Positions 1-7,919 of a DNA stretch of 64,000 nt are shown piece after piece. Made by a program: the position numbers and the translations under genes. Source of the stretch: Pseudopedobacter sp037968815 (GTDB lineage: Bacteria > Bacteroidota > Bacteroidia > Sphingobacteriales > Sphingobacteriaceae); assembly GCA_037968815.1 (NCBI GenBank), contig JBBKWF010000022.1:186001-250000 (forward strand), given 5' to 3'. A model generated the notes under the pieces. It was not told the origin of the DNA, searched no databases, and saw nothing but the letters and a program-made list of their open reading frames with translations. Position 1 is the first letter of the stretch. Each line of letters starts with the position of its first letter.

Positions 1-533
1 CGGTTTTCGGTCATAACAGAAACAGCCGCCCTACAAGAATCGGAATGTTCACACTTCTTAATTATTAAAGGAAATTCTTTAAGCATCACTTCAAAGTTAT
101 ATATTTCAGTATAAGCCTTGCATATGCCACAACAACTTTCTCGCGTTACTACAGTTAAGTAAAATTTTGATACTCCTTCAACCTTAAGCATGCTGTGTTT
201 TGCAAGTATCATATGCTTGAAATATAGTTCAAAATAATTTTTACTTACTTGTTCGTCACTCTCTATGCATGAAACAGCAAGTAAGTGATAAATAGAGCTT
301 ACTGTAAAATGTTTATTAGGATTTGCTTCAATGACTGGAATTAATATTTGTTTGTAAATTTCAAAAGGTGAAGACTCATTTTCTTCGTTTATGATTGACT
401 CTAAGAAGTCCTTAGTTATATTATGCTCAAATTCTTCGCTATAAAACAAACTGCTATTTTTATTGATCTTATTGTCAATTCCTAATTGGAATGAGATATT
501 ATAAATAACTGATTTAATAGTCTTCTTATCCAT
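1..533 (-). CDS. Hypothetical protein, cut by the left edge
   Basis: An open frame reads from an ATG at 533 leftwards to the window edge without a stop, giving at least 177 residues beginning MDKKTIKSVIYN. The C-terminal part is missing. There is no signal peptide or membrane segment in the visible part. Cysteines cluster late: ESCCGIC near residues 136-142 and KCEHSDSC near 160-167, with CxxC and CX5C spacing that could hold a metal. I do not recognise the family. It is transcribed away from the polysaccharide locus and separated from it by a terminator, so it is probably unrelated. The frame itself is convincing; the function is unknown. Confidence 0.75.
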   Translation of the reverse strand, partial: MDKKTIKSVIYNISFQLGIDNKINKNSSLFYSEEFEHNITKDFLESIINEENESSPFEIYKQILIPVIEANPNKHFTVSSIYHLLAVSCIESDEQVSKNYFELYFKHMILAKHSMLKVEGVSKFYLTVVTRESCCGICKAYTEIYNFEVMLKEFPLIIKKCEHSDSCRAAVSVMTEN

Positions 534-688
534 CTATGTTTTTATGAACGTCAATTATAATTAACCTAATTTATATAATAAAGAACTACACTTGAACACC
601 TTTTAAAATTAATAAATAAATCATCAAAATAATTTGAAATATTATTCACTCTCAACCATTTTATAAACAAATTCAAAATCCCTAAAAC

Positions 689-716
689 AAAAAAACAAGC
701 CCCGAAGAGCTTGCTT
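689..716 (-). terminator. Intrinsic terminator after the GH88 gene
   Basis: On the minus strand the sequence at 713-696 forms a 7-bp stem (CAAGCTC with GGGCTTG, one G-U pair) closed by a TTCG tetraloop, then a run of seven T at 695-689. It lies 24 bp past the GH88 stop codon and is the natural 3' end of the polysaccharide-locus transcript. Confidence 0.85.
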
Positions 717-739
717 TCAACCAACTTAACCCAAAAAAA

Positions 740-1918
740 TTATTGTTTTGTGATTTTTTTATACCTCAATAAAGCTTCTAAGTAATAATAATCAGCATAT
801 ACTATTGGAGTATTAATTTCTGAATTACCCGGCTTATGACCTACCGAGTGTTTCAATATGAAATTATTGTTCTCATTTAACTTAGCGGTATAGGCAGGGG
901 AGGCTAAACTGGTCAGCATTTCCTCTGCAATTGAAAAATATTGTTTTTTGTTGTCTTTACTATAACCACTTAACTCTAAAAAGGCAGAAGCAAAAACTGC
1001 GGCTGCAGAAGCGTCTCTTTCTTCGTTCGGGATATTTGGTGCATCAAAATCCCAATAAGGAACTTTATCTGTAGGTAAATTAGGATGCTTGATTACAAAT
1101 TGCGCAATGCCTTCGGCTTGTTTAAGGTACTTTTCGTCTTTGGTCTCTCTGTACATCAAAGTATAACCATAAAGCGCCCAAGCTTGTCCTCTGGCCCAAG
1201 CCGAATCATCTGATGCTCCTTGATGAGTTTTCTTTCTGAAAACTTTAGTACCTGGTAAGTAACAAACCACATGGTAACTGCTATAATCATCCCTGAAATG
1301 ATGTTTTAAGGTATTGTCTGCATGGGTAATTGCAATATCATAAAGTCTTTGGTCTTTTGCTTGTTTGGCTGCCCAAAACAAAAACTCCAGGTTCATCATA
1401 TTGTCAATAATTACTGGGTATTCGCAATCGGCATGTTTGTCCCATGATTTAATTAAACCATATTCTGGGTCGAAACGAGTAGCTAAAGACTGTGCGCCGG
1501 TAAGCATAGGTTCAATGTAGGCGGTGTCATTGGTTAAGCGATAACCATTCCCGTATGGGCAGTAAAGCATGAAACCTAAGTCGTGAGTAGTTGTATTGTA
1601 TTTTTGCTCATCTAAAGCTGTTGTCCATTTGTCTGCTGCTGTTTTCCACTTGTCATCTTTAGTGAACTCATACAAGTACCATAAAGAACCTCCAAAAAAG
1701 CCACTACACCACCATTCGGCTGTTCTGTTATAAATCTCGCCATTGGCTTTGGTAGATTGTGGAAATTGCGTTAAATCTTGGTGGGTTGCCAACATGTTCT
1801 CATATTGTTTAGCGGCAAAGCTCAATTCTTTATTCACATCAAGTGCTGCTTTTTGTTGCGCACATCCGCTAAAAACTATTGTTGCTATAAAAGCAAGGAG
1901 TACAATTTGTTTTTTCAT
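740..1918 (-). CDS. GH88 unsaturated glucuronyl hydrolase, lipoprotein
   Basis: This 392-residue protein has a lipoprotein signal (lipobox FSGC, Cys19), so it is probably anchored in the periplasm or outer membrane. It has the (alpha/alpha)6-barrel pattern of glycoside hydrolase family 88, which removes the 4,5-unsaturated uronic acid left at the non-reducing end by polysaccharide lyases. The two expected catalytic aspartates fit D113 in THDLGFM and D172 in IIDNMMNLE; SAWARGQAW at 239-247 is also typical. It follows the PL8 lyase gene by 26 bp in the same direction, matching a lyase-then-hydrolase order. GH105 is the alternative, but the motifs favour GH88. Substrate specificity (chondroitin, hyaluronan or another uronide) cannot be read from the sequence. 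Confidence 0.9.
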   Translation of the reverse strand: MKKQIVLLAFIATIVFSGCAQQKAALDVNKELSFAAKQYENMLATHQDLTQFPQSTKANGEIYNRTAEWWCSGFFGGSLWYLYEFTKDDKWKTAADKWTTALDEQKYNTTTHDLGFMLYCPYGNGYRLTNDTAYIEPMLTGAQSLATRFDPEYGLIKSWDKHADCEYPVIIDNMMNLEFLFWAAKQAKDQRLYDIAITHADNTLKHHFRDDYSSYHVVCYLPGTKVFRKKTHQGASDDSAWARGQAWALYGYTLMYRETKDEKYLKQAEGIAQFVIKHPNLPTDKVPYWDFDAPNIPNEERDASAAAVFASAFLELSGYSKDNKKQYFSIAEEMLTSLASPAYTAKLNENNNFILKHSVGHKPGNSEINTPIVYADYYYLEALLRYKKITKQ

Positions 1919-1944
1919 CTAGGTCTTAATCTATTATGGTTATT

Positions 1945-4077
1945 TTAAAATTGGTTAAGTGACTGGCTTACGGTACCCCCTTTATGTTCAGCCTGGGGTA
2001 AGGTGATAGATATCGGTTCTGTTATTTTTAATAAAGAGGAACTAAAGGTGACATGTAAATTTGTTAATTTTTGTGTAGGATCTGCTAGGTATAATGTAGG
2101 GTTTTTAGACGTGATGTTTTTGATAAATAATATGCAGGGTTCGTCCACAGTAATAGAAAAATTTTGTCCTTTTAAGCTTCCTGCTTCGTGGAAAACTGCC
2201 TGTACCATTTGTAAGTCAGTGTTTTCTACCGCCTGCAGTAGAGGCGTATTTGAAAGAATGTTAATGGTAGAAGAGGTGTTTGACGCTGTTTCCTTTTCAC
2301 CAACCCCTGGTTTTACAATATAGGCGTAGGTTTGTTTCGCAGGGTCTTGTCCGTGACTAAACCATAGTTTAAACACGTTTTCTTTAAGGGTTTTATTAGA
2401 TCTGTTTTGATTGATTTTGTACCAACTTCCCTTTTGTTTTTCAGTACTTAAGCGGATTTCTCCTTTGTTTGGGAAATAATAGGCAATGCTATCATGCCAT
2501 ATCCAGTTCACATTATTAGAACTAAGGCTTTTATTGATACTGATGATTTTATCATTAACGTTAGCTTTTACAGTGCCCTCTAGCCAAGCTTGGTTAATAG
2601 CGGTGGTAATGGGTTCTTTAGCGAAACTATTGATGTCTGCACCTAAGGAAACCACCTCGTCGTCAAAGAAAAACCATGCTTTTTTCGCAGTGACCTCATT
2701 ATAATCTAAACTATAAATAGTTGCTCCGTTAAGACCATCAGAAACTCCGCCAGTAAAATATCCTACTCCTCTTTCACCCCATTCTAAAGTGGTTTCTATG
2801 TCTTCCGCATAATCTCTTGCGGTTATCCCCGGTATTTTATCCCATTCCCAAATGGGCATGATGTTAAAATATTCTTTACCGGTTCTTTGGATATTAGTTG
2901 CCCCATCTGGTAAAAACTTTCCGAGTGTGTTTTCTCTATTTCCTCTTTCAGTCCGGACGGTTCTTCTAGAAACTGTCCTTACATTAAAAGAATAAGCTGG
3001 TCTTTGATGTAAAGTATAATCACCTCTGTAAAAGTACGTGTGAGTTGGCGTAACTTTATAAGATGGTGCTTGCTGTTCTAGAATGCGTTGTTCTATAACC
3101 TCTAAAGCATCAGCGTTTTTCGGGTTTGCTTTCTTTGCTAAACTTAACAAGCTTTTGGTGCCCGCTTTTTGGCTAATCATGGTTTTATCTAAAAGGTCAT
3201 TTCTAGCAAGTCCACGTCCTTCAGTGTTGAAATCGCTGTACTTTCCTCTGATAGTTTTTAAATAGGTACCCAATAGGTATTCATCCATTATCTTTAACTT
3301 CTGCGTAGAAATGGCGTAACTAGTACCCGCAAGCCAAGAAGCAACCTTGTATTCTCCAATTAAAAAAACCTGGCCGTAACTTGCAATTTGTAATTGAGGA
3401 CCATGTTGTAGGTACGAGTAATCAGGTTTTAAACCTTGTCTTCCTCCCAATGATATTGGCAAAAATGCTTGATTGACTGCTGAATCCATCAGGTTTTTAT
3501 CATCACTGGCGCAGGCTCGGTACATCATATGGATAGCCATATCTAATTTGTTGGCGCTAATTGCCTTTACCACGTTACCGCGATTCATTCTTTCAATTAA
3601 AGAATCTTGCAAGCCAAGAGGTAAAATGTTTGTCCCTTTTAGAAGCACTAAAACTTCTCCAATTCCGGTAGGAGAGGCAATCTCATTCTGAAACCAATTG
3701 GTACTTACAGGATCTACTTGTAACCAATAACGTAAAGCACTAACAGTTTGAGCGCCTAGTTTCGCTTTATCAGATGCGTTTTGCTGATCTAAGTTTAGCG
3801 TTAGCGCAAATTGCTTCACTCTTTTTAAGTGATCAAGAGGTGTCCAGCCGGTTTCTCTGGTTGATGAATAATCAATACTAGCCCAATTACCTTGTGCTTT
3901 AAGCGAGGAACTATAGTTTTTTAAATCTTGCTTTAATTCTTCTGAGTTCAAGTCTGCTTTTAGGTAATCAACAATTCTTGATTGAATTAATTGAAACTCA
4001 TCTTGACTGTAACTTGTATTTGCTACAAAACAAAAGAGTGCCAGCATACAATAAAACTTGTTGATGTTGAACAGCAT
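1945..4077 (-). CDS. PL8 polysaccharide lyase, chondroitin AC lyase-like
   Basis: The 710-residue secreted protein (signal peptide ending near SYS-QD) has the polysaccharide lyase 8 architecture: an alpha-toroid to about residue 340, then the beta-sandwich domains. It resembles chondroitin AC lyase of Pedobacter heparinus along its length, as recalled. Catalytic positions match: N176 (SANKLD), H225 (YLQHGPQL), Y234 (IASYG), R288 and R292 (EGRGLAR), and E377/N380 (TERGNREN). The family cleaves beta-1,4 hexosaminide-uronate bonds by elimination, giving unsaturated disaccharides for the GH88 next door. Hyaluronan or unsulfated chondroitin are likely substrates because the locus has no sulfatase. 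Xanthan lyases also belong to PL8, but the similarity is to the chondroitin/hyaluronan group. Confidence 0.93.
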   Translation of the reverse strand: MLFNINKFYCMLALFCFVANTSYSQDEFQLIQSRIVDYLKADLNSEELKQDLKNYSSSLKAQGNWASIDYSSTRETGWTPLDHLKRVKQFALTLNLDQQNASDKAKLGAQTVSALRYWLQVDPVSTNWFQNEIASPTGIGEVLVLLKGTNILPLGLQDSLIERMNRGNVVKAISANKLDMAIHMMYRACASDDKNLMDSAVNQAFLPISLGGRQGLKPDYSYLQHGPQLQIASYGQVFLIGEYKVASWLAGTSYAISTQKLKIMDEYLLGTYLKTIRGKYSDFNTEGRGLARNDLLDKTMISQKAGTKSLLSLAKKANPKNADALEVIEQRILEQQAPSYKVTPTHTYFYRGDYTLHQRPAYSFNVRTVSRRTVRTERGNRENTLGKFLPDGATNIQRTGKEYFNIMPIWEWDKIPGITARDYAEDIETTLEWGERGVGYFTGGVSDGLNGATIYSLDYNEVTAKKAWFFFDDEVVSLGADINSFAKEPITTAINQAWLEGTVKANVNDKIISINKSLSSNNVNWIWHDSIAYYFPNKGEIRLSTEKQKGSWYKINQNRSNKTLKENVFKLWFSHGQDPAKQTYAYIVKPGVGEKETASNTSSTINILSNTPLLQAVENTDLQMVQAVFHEAGSLKGQNFSITVDEPCILFIKNITSKNPTLYLADPTQKLTNLHVTFSSSLLKITEPISITLPQAEHKGGTVSQSLNQF

Positions 4078-4082
4078 AGGTT

Positions 4083-6401
4083 TTAATTAAATGATTTTTT
4101 GTTTGGAGTAGAAGCCATTAAAAAGGTTATTTTTCCTCCGTTAGTAATCTCTTGATGAGTAATGTACAAACGATTTAAAGCTTTTCCGTTTAGTAATACT
4201 TGTTTTACATAAACGTTTTTAGCCGATTGATTTTTTGCTTCCACAATAAACTTTTTACCGTTTTCAAGGTTTAAAGTTGCGTTTAAGATAGAAGGACTTC
4301 CCAACTCATATCGATCTGAACCCGGTGCCATTGGGTAAAAACCCATAGAAGACATCATATACCAAGCACTCATTTGTCCGCAATCATCATTACCTCCTAA
4401 ACCATCAGGACCGTTATGGTATTGTTTTTCCAAAATCATCCTTACTGTTTTTTGGGTTTTCCATGGTTGCGAAGTGTAATTGTATAGGTACGCAACGTGG
4501 TGTGCTGGCTCGTTTCCATGTACATAATTCCCGATAATTCCCTCACGAGTAATATCTTCTGTATGCGCAAAAAACTCATCAGGTAAATCCATGGTAAATA
4601 GAGAATCTAAATGCGGAATAAACTTTTTATCGCCACCCATAATTTTAATCAGTTCTTTTGGGTCTTGAGGGACATATAAGCTGTAGTTCCATGTATTACC
4701 TTCAATAAATCCTTGGCCTTCTGTATCTAAAACATCAAAATCCTTACGGAAAGTTCCGTCACTTAATTTAGGACGCATAAACCCTATTGAAGCATCATAA
4801 ACGTTTCTCCAGTTTTCAGATCGTTTGATAAAAGTATTATAAACTTCAGTATTACCGATTTTCTTTGCCAGTTGTGCAATACACCAATCGTCATAAGCAT
4901 ACTCCAAAGTGTTGGAGACAGCAGTTCTGTTTTTATCCGAAGGCACATAACCTTTGTCAATATAATCGCCAATACCCTCGTAATCACGTTGATTTGCAGT
5001 GGTTACGCAAGCAGCCAATGCTTTATTTACATCGCCCGTGAAGTTGCCTTTAATAATGGCATCTGCAATTACAGAAACACTATGGTAACCGCTCATGCAC
5101 CAAGTGTCATTTGCAGAATTTGACCAAATAGGCAACATTGGTAAAGCACTTTGGTCAAAATGTGCTAACATTGATTTCACCATGTCATCATTCCTTTTTG
5201 GTTGGATGATATTGAAAAAAGGATGCAAGGTTCGGTAAGTATCCCACAAAGAAAATGTGGTATAATTAGTGAAATCTTTAGCGGTATGTATTTTTTGATC
5301 TAAACCTTTGTATTCATTATTAACGTCCATATAAACCGTTGGACTTAAAAAAGCATGGTACATTGCTGTGTAAAAATTGATAGCATCTTCTGTTTTTGCA
5401 GTTTTTACTTCTATTTTTTGCAATTCTTTATTCCACGCTTGCTGGCCTTGTTGTTTAACCGAATTAAAATTCCAACCCGGTATTTCTGTCTGCATATTTA
5501 GCAAAGCATTATCCGTACTTACTGGCGAAATGGCAAACTTGATTTTAATTTTTTCATCAGCTTCCGTATCAAAATTAAAGTACATTTTGATTTTCTTGGC
5601 TGCCATTTCTGGGAAGTTTTTGGTTTGATCCCACTTTGCCCAAAAGCCTTTGTAAACTTCTTTTGGAGTGTAGTCTTTAGCTCCGTAAGATTTAAATGGT
5701 TTTGAAAAAGACATGGCAAAGTAAACCGTTCTGTTTTTTGCCCAACCAGTTGTTTGTCTGGAACCTATCACTAAAGAATCATTGACAACCCTATAGTAAG
5801 TCCAAACGTTTTTATTATCATAGTTGTAGATCCCATGCATCAAATCAAGAATGATGTTTGATTCGTTTGATTTTGGGAAAGTATATTGATGAAAACCTAC
5901 TCGAGTAGATGTGGTTAGTTCGGCTAAAATATTGTCATCATCTAATTTTACTTTATAATAGTTGGCTTCAGACACTTCATTTTTGTGGCTGAACTTAGAG
6001 CGATAGCCATTCTCTGGATGATCGGCCGTTCCTGGGTTAAGCTGTACTTTTCCCACGGTAGGCATTACCAAAAAATCGCCTAAATCTGAATGCCCTGTAC
6101 CACTGTAATGGGTATGGCTAAAGCCAACTATTGTTGGGTCATCATACTGGTAGCCAGCACAATATTTGTAAACATCTTTATTGTATTTTCCGTTTTCTTC
6201 ATACGATAAAGTATCAGTATCTGGGCTTAATTGCACCATCCCAAAAGGTACGGTAGCACCCGGAAATGTATGCCCCATTTTCTGAGTCCCAATAATAGGT
6301 TTTACAAATTTATATAAATCGCTTTTTGATTGTGCTTTTACAACGAATACGATATTGCCTATGAGGGCGGTAATGAGTAAACACTTACTGAACTTTTGCA
6401 T
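4083..6401 (-). CDS. GH92 exo-alpha-mannosidase
   Basis: A 772-residue secreted enzyme (N-terminal hydrophobic signal to about residue 24). Family GH92 comprises calcium-dependent, inverting exo-alpha-mannosidases. Recognisable segments are the N-terminal VKPIIGTQKMGHTFPGA, GTGHSDLGD at 101-109, the catalytic-acid block HGNEPAHH at 628-635 with E631, and GNDDCGQMSAW at 670-680 carrying the aspartates expected to act as base. Length is normal for the family. It lies 5 bp upstream of the PL8 lyase gene in the same operon, so the target glycan probably carries alpha-linked mannose. The linkage preference (1,2, 1,3, 1,4 or 1,6) cannot be predicted. Confidence 0.93.
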   Translation of the reverse strand: MQKFSKCLLITALIGNIVFVVKAQSKSDLYKFVKPIIGTQKMGHTFPGATVPFGMVQLSPDTDTLSYEENGKYNKDVYKYCAGYQYDDPTIVGFSHTHYSGTGHSDLGDFLVMPTVGKVQLNPGTADHPENGYRSKFSHKNEVSEANYYKVKLDDDNILAELTTSTRVGFHQYTFPKSNESNIILDLMHGIYNYDNKNVWTYYRVVNDSLVIGSRQTTGWAKNRTVYFAMSFSKPFKSYGAKDYTPKEVYKGFWAKWDQTKNFPEMAAKKIKMYFNFDTEADEKIKIKFAISPVSTDNALLNMQTEIPGWNFNSVKQQGQQAWNKELQKIEVKTAKTEDAINFYTAMYHAFLSPTVYMDVNNEYKGLDQKIHTAKDFTNYTTFSLWDTYRTLHPFFNIIQPKRNDDMVKSMLAHFDQSALPMLPIWSNSANDTWCMSGYHSVSVIADAIIKGNFTGDVNKALAACVTTANQRDYEGIGDYIDKGYVPSDKNRTAVSNTLEYAYDDWCIAQLAKKIGNTEVYNTFIKRSENWRNVYDASIGFMRPKLSDGTFRKDFDVLDTEGQGFIEGNTWNYSLYVPQDPKELIKIMGGDKKFIPHLDSLFTMDLPDEFFAHTEDITREGIIGNYVHGNEPAHHVAYLYNYTSQPWKTQKTVRMILEKQYHNGPDGLGGNDDCGQMSAWYMMSSMGFYPMAPGSDRYELGSPSILNATLNLENGKKFIVEAKNQSAKNVYVKQVLLNGKALNRLYITHQEITNGGKITFLMASTPNKKSFN

Positions 6402-6434
6402 AATAGATAATTGAAAAATTAGATAAAAAGATGA

Positions 6435-7904
6435 TTAATCTACCTTAATGTTAGTTGATTTTTGTGTGTACAATAATTTCTTCTGATCTATCTGTTCAAA
6501 AGTCACTTTTTTCAATAGTGCACCATGAACATCGTCCATTATTATTGGCAACCTATAATCTTTCTTTTCTGCAGTTAAATGAAGGTTAGAAAAATTGATG
6601 TTTTTTGCATGTCTAACATAAATTCCCCAAGCTGGTAATTCTTTAAACTGAGAAAACTCTGGGTATTGGGCTGGTTGCTCTGGTATGCTATCTAATTTGT
6701 CTAAAGCGACGTAAGCAATCATTTTACTACCTCTACCTGGGTAAGAAATTTTAAAATTCGAGAATGTTACATCGTTAATATATTGCCCTGGTAAACCTGC
6801 AATTACAATTGGCGAAATGTTTCTTGGCATATCTTCAATTGGACCTTCATAATCATAACCAGCATCAGCTTTTTCAAAAGGAACGTCAGCAACTACGTTT
6901 TTAATAGATATTCTGTCCATTGTAGATTTTTTGCCTACTACTCTTTCGCCTAACCTTAGGTAAATAACGTTACCCGTGTTGATGCTTTTTAAGCCATCTA
7001 TCAAAATATCTTCTAAAAAGCCACCATCTACACTTTGTAAAGCGATTGCTGAACGGTAAGTGTTATAAACGGTATTGTTGATTGCTTTAATATTTCTGAA
7101 ACCGCCTTTACCAGCTGTTCCTAATTTTATTCCGTTTGCACTTGTACGTACAATGTTATTTTCAATCAGGATATTGTTGCAATAGTAACCTTCAGTGTGT
7201 GATTTTAAACAAATACCATCATCTGCAGCGTCAATATTATTGTTGGTAATCACTACGTTATCGCAATCTACGATGTCAATTCCATCACTGTTCCAAAAAG
7301 CAACGTTATTTACGGTAATGCCGTCAATTAACATGTTTTTACAACGTTCGTAAGTTTGTAACCAACAAGCTGAATTTTGAAGAATGATATCTTTAATAGT
7401 AACGTTGGTACAGTTGAAGAAGTAAATGATCATCGGTCTGATGGATTCTCTTGTACGGTCATATTTCAAGATATCTTCAATTAAACCATCATTTGCATAA
7501 GCGATGGAGTTATTGGCCAAAGCTCTTCCTTGTCCGTCAATCATTCCTTTACCAGTAATGGCTACGTTTTCTAAATCTCTAGCATGTATCAAAGCAGTTT
7601 GTCCAATTCTATCGTAATCAAATGGATTTGTAGAGCCTAATAAAACGGCACCTTCTTCTAACTGTAAAGTAACATTAGATTTAAGGTGGATTGAACCTGT
7701 TAAATATCTTCCAACATGGAAAACCAATCTGCCACCGCCATTTTTATGGATATAATCAATAGCAAATTGGATAGACCGAGTGTTTAAGGTTGTTCCGTCA
7801 TGTTTAATATGGAAAAAGGATGCTTTGTAATCTTTTGCGAAAGCTCCAACGGTCTGAAATAAGACAAATAGGAGAACAAGCATGATTTTTTTTTGATGTT
7901 TCAT
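6435..7904 (-). CDS. GH28-like right-handed beta-helix glycosidase
   Basis: A 489-residue secreted protein (signal peptide ending AFA-KD) with the parallel beta-helix repeats of glycoside hydrolase family 28, the polygalacturonase family. The usual motifs I and II appear as NSDGID (N205-D210) and AADDG with D228 and D229. The canonical GHG histidine is not seen: the equivalent turn reads SANGIKLGT (255-263). I also cannot find the RIK substrate motif. It may be a GH28-like exo-enzyme acting on something other than homogalacturonan, or be catalytically altered. It lies between GH106 and GH92 in the operon with gaps under 40 bp. The fold call is secure; the activity is not. Confidence 0.8.
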   Translation of the reverse strand: MKHQKKIMLVLLFVLFQTVGAFAKDYKASFFHIKHDGTTLNTRSIQFAIDYIHKNGGGRLVFHVGRYLTGSIHLKSNVTLQLEEGAVLLGSTNPFDYDRIGQTALIHARDLENVAITGKGMIDGQGRALANNSIAYANDGLIEDILKYDRTRESIRPMIIYFFNCTNVTIKDIILQNSACWLQTYERCKNMLIDGITVNNVAFWNSDGIDIVDCDNVVITNNNIDAADDGICLKSHTEGYYCNNILIENNIVRTSANGIKLGTAGKGGFRNIKAINNTVYNTYRSAIALQSVDGGFLEDILIDGLKSINTGNVIYLRLGERVVGKKSTMDRISIKNVVADVPFEKADAGYDYEGPIEDMPRNISPIVIAGLPGQYINDVTFSNFKISYPGRGSKMIAYVALDKLDSIPEQPAQYPEFSQFKELPAWGIYVRHAKNINFSNLHLTAEKKDYRLPIIMDDVHGALLKKVTFEQIDQKKLLYTQKSTNIKVD

Positions 7905-7919
7905 AATTTTTGGTTTTTG

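Noticed and set aside
2003..2323. Open frames on the plus strand inside the minus-strand enzyme genes (for example within the PL8 gene and several more)
   Set aside because: They lie entirely within well-supported genes, have no recognisable domains and show the composition of antisense shadows.
1945..6401. Xanthan as the target, since PL8 includes xanthan lyases and GH92 could remove the alpha-mannose
   Set aside because: The PL8 sequence matches the chondroitin AC lyase type, no cellulase-like backbone enzyme is present, and nagA/nagB-like genes point to an amino sugar.
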